The position numbers were made by a program, and so were the translations under genes. Below the pieces are notes generated by a model. That model worked only from the letters and a program-made list of their open reading frames with translations. It had not been told where the DNA came from and did not search any database. Shown piece by piece: positions 17,319 to 25,979 of a DNA stretch of 64,000 nucleotides. Source of the stretch: an uncultured Bacteroidaceae bacterium (GTDB lineage: Bacteria > Bacteroidota > Bacteroidia > Bacteroidales > Bacteroidaceae); the NCBI GenBank assembly GCA_934293005.1, contig CAKQYA010000009.1, positions 1 through 64,000 of the forward strand. Direction: 5' to 3'. Positions within the stretch are counted from its first letter, which is position 1, and each line of letters begins with the position of its first letter.

Positions 17319-19232
17319 ATGAGACTTTTCAAACGACTCGACTTATTCATACTCAAAAACTACCTCACGCTGTTTGCAGGCACCTTCTGCATCAGCCTCT
17401 TTGTCGTCATGATGCAGTTTCTATGGAAATACATGGACGATCTCATCGGCAAAGGGCTCACCTTCGACGTATACTTGAAATTTTTCTTTTATGCGGCTGA
17501 GACACTCGTGCCATTAGCTTTGCCATTGGCCATATTGCTCGCATCCCTCATATCTTTCGGCAACATAGGCGAACGCCTCGAACTGCTCGCCATCAAAGCT
17601 GCCGGCATATCCCTTCTGCGCACACTGCGCCCACTCATCATCTTGAACACCCTATTTGCTTTCGGATCGTTTTATTTTCAAAATAAAATTGTGCCAGATG
17701 CGCAGCAAAACCTGAAGCAGATGCTCTTCTCCATGAAGACAAAATCGCCAGAGCTGGACATTCCTGAAGGTGTATTTTATGATGGAATAGAAAACATAAA
17801 CATCTATGTCAAGAAGAAAAACAAGGACACAGGCATGCTCTATGATGCCATCATCTACAACATGCAAGAAGGTGTAAACAAGGCGCATATCTTCCTTGCC
17901 GACTCAGCCAAGCTCGAGACATCTTCAGACAAGATGCATCTCTTGCTCCACCTCTATGAAGGCGAACAGTTTGAGAACCTGCAAGACGGAGCCTTGCAAG
18001 CCAACAACGTGCCCTACCGCCGCGAAACATTTGTGGAGAAACATTTCATCATCGATTTCGACACCAACTTCAACATGGTGGACCAAGAAAGCGTCGGAGG
18101 ATCGGCAATGATGAAAGACATGAAACAGCTTGTGCACGACATTGACTCTCTTAATGCATACTACGACAGTCTGAGTCTCAACAGGGCTCAGTATATGGAA
18201 CGCAACTATCTCAGCATACCGCACGAGGCACGTCTGTCCGACTACGACTCCATCACCATCAGCACGATGGAAGACAGCACAAGGGCGCGACTTGAGAAGC
18301 AAGATGAAATTTACCAGAAAGAAATGGCAAAGCACGCTGGAAGCGTGCCCACATCATCTGTCATCGCCGACTCAGTCTTTGCCTCACTGACAAACCAGCA
18401 GAAGCAGAGCGCAGTCATATCTGCGCTGCAAAAAGCCAGCGCACAGGAATTTGAGACCAGTGACACTTACATAGAACAGGGCAACAAGGACATACGACGC
18501 CATCAGAAAGAGTTCTGGCAGAAGATAACCATGTCTCTCGCCTGCTTGTTGTTCTTCTTCATAGGCGCTCCGCTCGGTGCCATCATACGCAAGGGCGGAC
18601 TGGGATTCCCTGTCGTCATTGCAGTGATAATATTCATCTTCTATTACATCATCAACACCTTTGGCGACAAGGTGGGACGCGAAGGAGCCATACCTGTGTG
18701 GCTTGGCATGTGGCTGAGCACCTTGGTCCTTGCGCCACTGGGAATGTTCTTCACAATAAAATCCAACAACGACTCAGCTGTCTTCAACATGGACGCATAT
18801 GTCAATCTGTGGCGAAAACTGCTTGGCATACGCACCAAACGGCATATCACAAAGAAGGAAGTGATAATAGAAGACCCCGACTATGCGGCAGTAGCTCATC
18901 ATCTCGAAGCCATAACCAAGGCAGCGCATGACTACTATGCCTCATTGCCACGCTCTAATGTTTTTGGATACGTCCGGTACATTGCATGGTTCTATATCTC
19001 ACGACATGAGGACAAAGAGGCCAACGACCTCAACGAAAAACTTGAGGCTATCATCGAGGTGCTGTCCAACAGCAAGGACCGACACATCCTCAACGCTCTC
19101 AACGCATATCCTGTCATGGACACCCATTCCTTCCGATTCTACCGCAGACGAAGGAAAGACCTCCGTGCCATCATAAAAAATTCAGACAAACTAAAAGATT
19201 ACATATATGGAAACATCGTTTCAGTTCAGTAA
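17319..19232 (+). CDS. LptF/LptG-family permease (LPS export)
   Basis: 637 residues. N-terminal RLDLFILKNYLTLFAGTFC and the three-helix block with PLALPLAILLASLISFGNIGERLE are typical of YjgP/YjgQ. A large periplasmic domain (~120-400, beta-jellyroll in the family) and a second three-helix block (~405-500) follow. The protein is about 270 residues longer than E. coli LptF/G because of an extended periplasmic part and a helical cytosolic tail; long versions are usual in Bacteroidetes. With LptB and LptC it pulls LPS from the inner membrane. Its last 26 bp overlap the ribBA start. Confidence 0.88.
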   Translation: MRLFKRLDLFILKNYLTLFAGTFCISLFVVMMQFLWKYMDDLIGKGLTFDVYLKFFFYAAETLVPLALPLAILLASLISFGNIGERLELLAIKAAGISLLRTLRPLIILNTLFAFGSFYFQNKIVPDAQQNLKQMLFSMKTKSPELDIPEGVFYDGIENINIYVKKKNKDTGMLYDAIIYNMQEGVNKAHIFLADSAKLETSSDKMHLLLHLYEGEQFENLQDGALQANNVPYRRETFVEKHFIIDFDTNFNMVDQESVGGSAMMKDMKQLVHDIDSLNAYYDSLSLNRAQYMERNYLSIPHEARLSDYDSITISTMEDSTRARLEKQDEIYQKEMAKHAGSVPTSSVIADSVFASLTNQQKQSAVISALQKASAQEFETSDTYIEQGNKDIRRHQKEFWQKITMSLACLLFFFIGAPLGAIIRKGGLGFPVVIAVIIFIFYYIINTFGDKVGREGAIPVWLGMWLSTLVLAPLGMFFTIKSNNDSAVFNMDAYVNLWRKLLGIRTKRHITKKEVIIEDPDYAAVAHHLEAITKAAHDYYASLPRSNVFGYVRYIAWFYISRHEDKEANDLNEKLEAIIEVLSNSKDRHILNALNAYPVMDTHSFRFYRRRRKDLRAIIKNSDKLKDYIYGNIVSVQ

Positions 19233-20424
19233 AATAGAGGATGCTATTGAAGACTTCCGCCAAGGCAAGTTCGTCATCGTGGTAGATGACGAAGACAGGG
19301 AAAACGAAGGTGACTTCATCACACCTGCTGAGATGATCACGCCTGACAAGGTCAATTTCATGCTGCGCGAAGGACGTGGTGTGCTATGCGCACCTATCAC
19401 CATCTCACGCGCAAAGGAACTTGAGCTGCCACACCAAGTGGAGGACAACACATCTATGCTTGGCACCCCATTCACAGTCACAGTAGACAAACTCGACGGA
19501 TGCACCACTGGAGTAAGCGCACATGACCGCGCAGCCACCATACAATGGCTTGCCAACAGCGAGGCCAAGCCTGCCGACTTCGGCCGTCCTGGACATATAA
19601 ACCCTCTCTATGCTCAAGACAATGGCGTGCTGCGCCGTGCCGGACACACAGAGGCCGCTATCGACCTGGCTCGTCTGGCAGGCCTTAAGCCTGCCGCTGC
19701 GCTCATAGAGATACTAAACCCCGACGGCACCATGGCACGCATGCCTGAACTCATAGCCAAAGCCAAGGAACATGGCATGAGACTCATACAGATAAAAGAC
19801 CTTATTGCATACCGCCTCCATCAGGAGAGCCTTGTCGAGAAAGGAGTGGAAGCTGACATGCCCACAGCCTACGGACATTTCCGCATCATCCCATTCCGCC
19901 AGAAGAGCAACGGCCTTGAGCATGTGGCCCTCATCAAGGGCACATGGGAAAAAGACGAGCCTGTGCTCGTGCGCATGCACTCAAGCTGTGCCACAGGCGA
20001 CATCTTCGCCAGCCAGAGATGCGACTGCGGTGAACAGCTCCACAAGTCAATGCAACTCATTGAGAAGGAGGGCAAAGGTGCCATAGTGTATCTCATACAG
20101 GAAGGACGAGGCATCGGACTGATGAACAAAATAGCAGCCTACAAACTTCAGGAAGAAGGCCTCGACACCGTTGACGCAAACATACATCTCGGCTTCGACC
20201 CCGACTTGCGCGACTATGGAGTAGGAGCGCAAATACTACGCGAGATAGGAGTGAGCAAGATTAGGCTCCTCACCAACAACCCTGTGAAGCGTGTGGGCCT
20301 CGAAGGCTACGGCCTCGAGATTGTGGACAATGTGCCTATCGAAATCACCCCTAATCCATACAACGAACGCTATCTACACACAAAGAAAGAGCGTATGGGG
20401 CATACCCTTCACTTCAACAAATAA
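19207..20424 (+). CDS. ribBA: bifunctional DHBP synthase / GTP cyclohydrolase II
   Basis: 405 residues. The N-terminal RibB half carries VVDDEDRENEGDFITPAE and the C-terminal part of its active site GHTEAAIDLARLAGL. The RibA half begins near residue 205 and has the zinc site HSSCATGDIFASQRCDCGEQ and the GTP-site loop IQEGRGIGLMNKI. It makes both riboflavin precursors, from ribulose-5-phosphate and GTP. Both active sites look intact. The ATG lies inside the permease gene (26-bp overlap), so translation is coupled. I see no FMN riboswitch. Confidence 0.96.
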   Translation: METSFQFSKIEDAIEDFRQGKFVIVVDDEDRENEGDFITPAEMITPDKVNFMLREGRGVLCAPITISRAKELELPHQVEDNTSMLGTPFTVTVDKLDGCTTGVSAHDRAATIQWLANSEAKPADFGRPGHINPLYAQDNGVLRRAGHTEAAIDLARLAGLKPAAALIEILNPDGTMARMPELIAKAKEHGMRLIQIKDLIAYRLHQESLVEKGVEADMPTAYGHFRIIPFRQKSNGLEHVALIKGTWEKDEPVLVRMHSSCATGDIFASQRCDCGEQLHKSMQLIEKEGKGAIVYLIQEGRGIGLMNKIAAYKLQEEGLDTVDANIHLGFDPDLRDYGVGAQILREIGVSKIRLLTNNPVKRVGLEGYGLEIVDNVPIEITPNPYNERYLHTKKERMGHTLHFNK

Positions 20425-20553
20425 CCATTGGTGACATTACAGAGCTTCAAGCCAGCATGGGCCTGCTGAAACAAAACAAGCCTGCATGTTTTGAAGGCGG
20501 AAGCACCTGATCACCCAAACAAGAATATTCATAAATTAAACACAGTTATAATT

Positions 20554-21747
20554 ATGGAAACTCTCTCTGATAGACTCAACCGTTTATCTCCTTCTGCCAC
20601 TCTTGCTATGAGCCAGAAGAGTTCTGAGCTAAAAGCTCAAGGTATCGACATCATCAACCTCAGCGTTGGCGAGCCTGATTTCAACACTCCAGACCATATC
20701 AAACTCGCAGCCATCAAGGCTGTGGAGGACAACTGGAGCCGTTACAGTCCTGTGCCAGGTTACCCAGAACTGAAGAAGGCCATCGTCAATAAACTCAAGA
20801 ACGAGAACGGCCTCGATTACCAGCCATCACAGATTCTCTGTTCCAACGGCGCAAAGCAGTCTGTCTGCAATACCATTATGGCTCTTGTCAACGCAGGCGA
20901 CGAAGTAATCATCCCTGCTCCATACTGGGTATCATATCCACAGATGGTACTTCTTGCCGAGGGTACCCCAATCTTTGTAGAGGCTCCTATAGAGCAGGAC
21001 TTCAAAATCACACCAGAACAACTCGAAGCTGCCATCACTCCTAAAACTCGAGCTCTCATACTCTGCTCTCCAAGCAACCCAACAGGTTCTGTGTACAGCA
21101 AAGCAGAACTTGAGGCTCTGAAAAACGTGCTTCTCAAGCATGAGCGTGTAATCGTCATCGCTGACGAGATATACGAGCACATCAACTACGTGGGCAAGCA
21201 TGCTTCCATGGCAGAATTTGATGACATCAAAGACCGCGTGGTCATCATCAACGGTGTGTCTAAAGCTTATGCCATGACAGGCTGGCGCATTGGCTTCATT
21301 GCCGCTGCTGAATGGATTGTCAAGGGCTGCAACAAGCTGCAGGGACAATACACATCAGGCCCATGCTCTGTGTCACAGAAGGCTGCAGAAGCAGCATTTG
21401 CTGGCGACCAGCAATGCGTGGAGGACATGCGTCAAGCTTTTGAACGCCGCCGCAACCTCATCGTCAAGCTTGCTAAGGAAATTCCAGGACTTGAAGTTAA
21501 TGAGCCACAGGGAGCATTCTACCTCTTCCCTAAGTGCTCAAGCTATTTCGGCAAGAAGGATGGTGACCGCATCATCAACAACTCGAACGATTTAGCCATG
21601 TATCTTCTCGAAGTAGGCCATGTGGCTACTGTAGGCGGTGACGCTTTCGGTTCTCCAGAGTGCTTCCGCATGAGCTACGCCACATCCGACGAGAACATCA
21701 TCGAGTCGATGAAGCGAATCAAGGACACTCTCGCACGTCTTAAATAA
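20554..21747 (+). CDS. class I PLP-dependent aminotransferase, aspartate aminotransferase type
   Basis: 397 residues from the ATG at 20554; an upstream in-frame ATG at 20491 adds non-homologous residues. The fold-type I signature is complete: NLSVGEPDFNTPDH, the cofactor stacking region NGAKQSVCNTIMAL, CSPSNPTGSVYSKAEL, IADEIYEHINY, and the Schiff-base lysine SKAYAMTGWRIGF (Lys237). C-terminal FRMSYATSDENI holds the substrate-carboxylate Arg. It most likely makes aspartate from oxaloacetate and glutamate; broader specificity is possible. It is monocistronic, followed by a strong terminator. Confidence 0.9.
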   Translation: METLSDRLNRLSPSATLAMSQKSSELKAQGIDIINLSVGEPDFNTPDHIKLAAIKAVEDNWSRYSPVPGYPELKKAIVNKLKNENGLDYQPSQILCSNGAKQSVCNTIMALVNAGDEVIIPAPYWVSYPQMVLLAEGTPIFVEAPIEQDFKITPEQLEAAITPKTRALILCSPSNPTGSVYSKAELEALKNVLLKHERVIVIADEIYEHINYVGKHASMAEFDDIKDRVVIINGVSKAYAMTGWRIGFIAAAEWIVKGCNKLQGQYTSGPCSVSQKAAEAAFAGDQQCVEDMRQAFERRRNLIVKLAKEIPGLEVNEPQGAFYLFPKCSSYFGKKDGDRIINNSNDLAMYLLEVGHVATVGGDAFGSPECFRMSYATSDENIIESMKRIKDTLARLK

Positions 21748-21762
21748 TAAGATACGCTCATA

Positions 21763-21816
21763 AAAGTCCAGCCATACCATTTTTTTGCTAACACAAAGGA
21801 ATGGTGGCTGGACTTT
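21763..21816 (+). terminator. terminator after the aminotransferase gene
   Basis: Arms AAAGTCCAGCCATACCATT / AATGGTGGCTGGACTTT (one mismatch and a one-base bulge) around an 18-nt loop, 15 bp past the stop. Confidence 0.8.
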
Positions 21817-21903
21817 CATGTTAATTAAGCCCAACAGGCCTGCTTATTGGAACATTTGACTAATTACTGCAACTTACTATTATAAACCTACACAGCGCGA
21901 CTA

Positions 21904-24900
21904 ATGAAGAAACATATTGTACTGCCGCTATGCCTCATCTTAGCCACAACGGCCAAGGCGCAGACAGACATTACAGCACAGCACCTCAACAATCCATCCT
22001 TTGAACAGGATGACATCAACAATTTGCCTCATGACAACACGCGTGGAGCATATACTGCCGCTGCCATCTCAGGATGGAGCCTTTCTGGCAAATATGGCGT
22101 GAGCGACATCATGACTGCCAGTGCCAAAGCCACCGACAACAACTTCGGCGCACCTGGCCTGCCTTCTGAAGGCAAACAGATGTATTATATCCGCAACGCA
22201 TGGGATGCTTCAACAGCCTCTCTCCTGCAAGATGTGAATCTGCCTGCCGGCACTTACAAACTCACCGTTGACAATAAATGCGTGACACAGTCGACACACT
22301 CTGCGTCACTCATTGCTGGTAATGAATCGCAACTTCTCAACTTTCAGTCGTCACTGCCATCTAAATGGGCAACCAGCGAACTCATTTTCACAACTAAGGA
22401 AGAAAGCAAGGTGACAATAGGACTGACAGTCAACTTCAGCAACAGTTCAGGAGCATCCATACTTGTGGACAATTTCCGCCTCTACAAGATGCCTGACAAC
22501 TATACAGAAGCTGAAGACCCCACAGAGATTGAGGTCCCATCATTCACAGAAGGTGTCATCAACGCTGACTTCATCGGTGAAGCCGACATGAAAGCTGATC
22601 TCATGCAGATGTTGGCAGATTTCTCACGTTACATGGTCAACGATTTTCAAGAATGCGCAAGCCCGAACTCAATCAAAGAAGCATGCGGATGCTTTAGAGG
22701 CGAAAACACCATGGCCAATGATGAGCGTGGCGTGCGTCCTAATGCTGACCTCTCTATGATATGCGCATTCCTTGTTAAATACGGCAAACCCGCTGGGATA
22801 AGCTTGCCAGCAGGCGTCACATGGGAAAAGATTGAGGACATGGCCATGAAGTCGCTTATCTTTGCCTACTCTACACATAAGGCCAACAAACTCAAGGTGT
22901 GCATAGGCAACAACTACTGGGGTTCGACATCAACTTCCGACGCTGTATGGGAATCGTCTCTCTGGGCCATGTCTGTAGCTTATTCGGCCTACTTCCAATG
23001 GGACAAACTCTCAGAAAAGCAACGAGAGTACATATATTCAATGCTCAAGGCTGAATGCAATTACGAACTCTATCGCAATATTCCCACAGGATATATAGGC
23101 GACACCAAAGCTGAGGAAAACGGATGGGAAGCAAATGTGCTCGCTGCCACTCTCGGACTCTTCCCCAACGATGCTCTTGCCCCAAAGTGGTTCGAACGTC
23201 TGCGAGAATTTGCCATCAACAGCTATTCTCATCCTTCCGACATCAGCAACACTACTGTCATCGACCCATGGTACGACAATAAAACCGTGGCCGACCTTTA
23301 CAAAGGACAAAACCTTTATGATGACTATTCTCTGCAAAACCACAATCTCTTCCACACTTCATACCAAAATGTGGTGATGCAGGAACTTGGAGAGGCTGCA
23401 CTCGCCCTTAAGATGTTCCAACTCGGACTGCACGGTGAAGAAAAATGGAAAACCGACGCCCTCATGCATAACAACCAAGAGGTGCAAGACAGCATACTCA
23501 ACTGGCTCGCTCTCGCTGATGGCGAACTGGCCATGCCTAATGGCAACGACTGGAGCCTGTTCCTCTATGACCAGATAACAAGTTACACCACACAGGCTTG
23601 TTTCCAGAAAGACCCCAATGCGCTTATGCTTGAAAACATGGCATACAAATATATCAAAGCACGGCAGAAGACTACTGACGACGGCTCATGGCTGCTTCGT
23701 GCCGATGTGGGCGCACGACGCATGGGAGTGGAAGGGCACCGTGTCATGATGACATATCTCATGCACGACATGCTATCCACAGCAGACCTCACTCCTACTA
23801 CATGGGGCGACTTCAACAAGACATACAGCGCAGCAAAGATGCTGCCATGCCAAAATATAGTGAGAGCAGCTTCCAACGATCGCTTCACATGCTTCTCCTG
23901 GAGCAATGGGCTTAAATCATACACAGGATATTTTGCGGCCAACAGTCCTGACAAGAACAAGATTGTCGTGCCTTACCGCGCAAACAACACTGGCAATATC
24001 ACAGGATGGTATGAGGTGCAAGGCAAAGGCACCAACGCATCTCCTGTCGTGGCTGGCATCTACCAACTCAAGGACAACGGATATGTGATGAACGGCGAAC
24101 TGAACACCAACGACAACACGCTCAACAACCGCTTCGCCATTTATTCCACTCCAGGCAATGCCATCATATATCTCGACCATGTGACAGCCAATGCACAAGC
24201 AACCATCACAGCAGAAAAAGGCGGACTCCTTGCCATATCTACCGATGAACTGATGAAGCTCACGCGTACATTATATTATGATAAAGACAAAAGCATCGCA
24301 CACAAGCAACTTGACGGAACAACCTTCCGCACCTTCAACAGCGACTGGACCAACATAGACAATGCTATTGGCATCATATCTGCAGGCAACAACAAAAAGA
24401 TTGCTTTTGGCGACAGAGGAGCTAACAACTCCATATACACCTCTAAGCTATACCCTATGTACAGCAACACGGCACGTTCCGTAAAATCAGGCGAAACAGT
24501 AGACTGCCGCAACCTCATCTACTATAGCAATATAACAGCACAGGAAACACAACAGATGGCCGATGGGCTGATCGCACTCAAGGACAAGATGCCAGAAGGA
24601 TGGAATGCTGTCATCTGCCCTGACCGCTACTGCCATTATTTCCTTGCATCCAACTTCAGAGGCGAGGCAAAGGCCACAATCAAGGACATCTGTTGCAGCA
24701 ATTGGGCACCAGTGTTTTATCAGCCCACAACAATCGCAGACAACAAAGCCACCGTCACACTCTCTGCACAGGAGAACAACTCTGTGGCCCATCCTCTTGC
24801 TATAATGATTCAAGGAAATGATATCATCGCACAACTTGAAGACGAGACTTCGGCATACATAACCGCACTGTCTAAGACAAAAATCAACGTGAGCATATCT

Positions 24901-25689
24901 CATGGGAGGCTTGACACTCCTGCAGCACGAGAGAACATCACACTGAAGAAAGACGAAACCATCAGAATATATCTGAATAACGATAGCGAGGTATGCGTTG
25001 AGAACGCGTCCTTTCCCTTCGTCGAACAAAAAGACTATACAAACCGTATTGTCAACCCATCGTTTGAAGGCAACGCAAAAAAAGGCTGGGAAGGATCACC
25101 AACGGTAGACTACAACTGCGCTGAGAAATACAACACCAACTTCAATGTCTGCCAAACTATCCATGGACTGCCTGAAGGCAACTACCTGCTGACATGCCAG
25201 GGCTTTTACCGTGCCGGCACAACCGACTATGCTGCCACCACACATGCAGCAGGCACAGAACGCCTCACAGCCACACTCTATGCCAACGATGCCTCACAGC
25301 CTCTCATGTCAATCATGGAGGGAGCTGGCAAGAAAGGCGCCATAGGTGTTGTGGCAAAGGGATATGGGCATGTCCCAAACACCATGGAGCAGACCAGCGC
25401 CTATTTTCGTTCAAAGCTCTACACTAATGCGCTTCCATGCAGAGTGGACTCTGACGGCACACTGACAATTGGCATCAAAAAGACGGCAACCATTGATAAA
25501 GACTGGTGCATCTTTGACGACTTCACTCTCACCTATCTTGGCAAGGATGAAACACCAGACGGCATCGATGCACTGAAACACACAGAAACAGCCTCTGGCA
25601 TCTTTGACCTTAACGGACAACGCATACAACCTTCCTGCATGATGCCACATGGCATTTATATCGTGAACGGTCACAAGATGAAACGCTGA
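21904..25689 (+). CDS. large secreted protein, probable polysaccharide-degrading enzyme of unassigned family
   Basis: 1261 residues. Signal peptide cleaves after TTAKAQ (residue 20). Residues ~25-198 look like a carbohydrate-binding beta-sandwich (NNPSFEQDD ... ILVDNFRLYKM). Residues ~220-640 are helical and rich in Trp/Tyr (WESSLWAMSVAYSAYF, ENGWEANVLAATLGLF, QNHNLFHTSYQNVVMQE), as in (alpha/alpha) toroid lyases and hydrolases. Residues ~650-1000 are beta-rich, and ~1035-1200 repeat the binding-module style (NRIVNPSFEGN). It ends in a GIDAL-type tail with GIYIVNGHKMKR. The layout resembles polysaccharide lyases, but I do not recognise the family or catalytic residues. Confidence 0.6.
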   Translation: MKKHIVLPLCLILATTAKAQTDITAQHLNNPSFEQDDINNLPHDNTRGAYTAAAISGWSLSGKYGVSDIMTASAKATDNNFGAPGLPSEGKQMYYIRNAWDASTASLLQDVNLPAGTYKLTVDNKCVTQSTHSASLIAGNESQLLNFQSSLPSKWATSELIFTTKEESKVTIGLTVNFSNSSGASILVDNFRLYKMPDNYTEAEDPTEIEVPSFTEGVINADFIGEADMKADLMQMLADFSRYMVNDFQECASPNSIKEACGCFRGENTMANDERGVRPNADLSMICAFLVKYGKPAGISLPAGVTWEKIEDMAMKSLIFAYSTHKANKLKVCIGNNYWGSTSTSDAVWESSLWAMSVAYSAYFQWDKLSEKQREYIYSMLKAECNYELYRNIPTGYIGDTKAEENGWEANVLAATLGLFPNDALAPKWFERLREFAINSYSHPSDISNTTVIDPWYDNKTVADLYKGQNLYDDYSLQNHNLFHTSYQNVVMQELGEAALALKMFQLGLHGEEKWKTDALMHNNQEVQDSILNWLALADGELAMPNGNDWSLFLYDQITSYTTQACFQKDPNALMLENMAYKYIKARQKTTDDGSWLLRADVGARRMGVEGHRVMMTYLMHDMLSTADLTPTTWGDFNKTYSAAKMLPCQNIVRAASNDRFTCFSWSNGLKSYTGYFAANSPDKNKIVVPYRANNTGNITGWYEVQGKGTNASPVVAGIYQLKDNGYVMNGELNTNDNTLNNRFAIYSTPGNAIIYLDHVTANAQATITAEKGGLLAISTDELMKLTRTLYYDKDKSIAHKQLDGTTFRTFNSDWTNIDNAIGIISAGNNKKIAFGDRGANNSIYTSKLYPMYSNTARSVKSGETVDCRNLIYYSNITAQETQQMADGLIALKDKMPEGWNAVICPDRYCHYFLASNFRGEAKATIKDICCSNWAPVFYQPTTIADNKATVTLSAQENNSVAHPLAIMIQGNDIIAQLEDETSAYITALSKTKINVSISHGRLDTPAARENITLKKDETIRIYLNNDSEVCVENASFPFVEQKDYTNRIVNPSFEGNAKKGWEGSPTVDYNCAEKYNTNFNVCQTIHGLPEGNYLLTCQGFYRAGTTDYAATTHAAGTERLTATLYANDASQPLMSIMEGAGKKGAIGVVAKGYGHVPNTMEQTSAYFRSKLYTNALPCRVDSDGTLTIGIKKTATIDKDWCIFDDFTLTYLGKDETPDGIDALKHTETASGIFDLNGQRIQPSCMMPHGIYIVNGHKMKR

Positions 25690-25713
25690 CAAGAGTTGAA
25701 AAGAAGCAATAAT

Positions 25714-25790
25714 GTCCGAAGAATCTTTCTGTTTCGGTCTAATGACAGATTTGGGTTTTACCCAAATCCAATGACCCATTTGGGATAAAT
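25714..25790. repeat. family A composite repeat
   Basis: Starts with the segment shared with 3575-3630, containing TTTCGGTCTAATGAC. It continues into two nested hairpins of ATTTGGG / CCCAAAT and ends TTTGGGATAAA like the other copies. It lies 3' of the 1261-residue gene. Confidence 0.8.
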
Positions 25791-25824
25791 AGAGTCAGCT
25801 GAATGGTTATCCAATCATGAAAAT

Positions 25825-25852
25825 CCCCCGAAAGCATTCTGACTTTCGGGGG
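25825..25852. terminator. strong terminator between convergent genes
   Basis: CCCCCGAAAG / CTTTCGGGGG around 8 nt, with T-rich flanks on both strands. It separates the 1261-residue gene from the convergent 896-residue gene. Confidence 0.85.
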
Positions 25853-25910
25853 CTTTTCATTTGCCAACGTTTTAGCGGCTATTCGATAATTCGCACATGA
25901 CTCTTCTACT

Positions 25911-25979
25911 TAAGTTGGTGCACAAAATTATTTTACAATATCAAAGTAATCCGCTCACATATTTATGAGCACCTACTTA
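25911..25979. repeat. family B repeat with both arms
   Basis: Left arm TAAGTTGGTGCACAAAATT and right arm ATGAGCACCTACTTA are inverted and 40 bp apart. The right arm supplies the TAG stop of the gene at 25973-28663. Confidence 0.75.

Noticed and set aside
19100..19210. possible FMN riboswitch before ribBA
   Set aside because: The region is the coding end of the permease gene; no RFN-element conserved blocks are visible.
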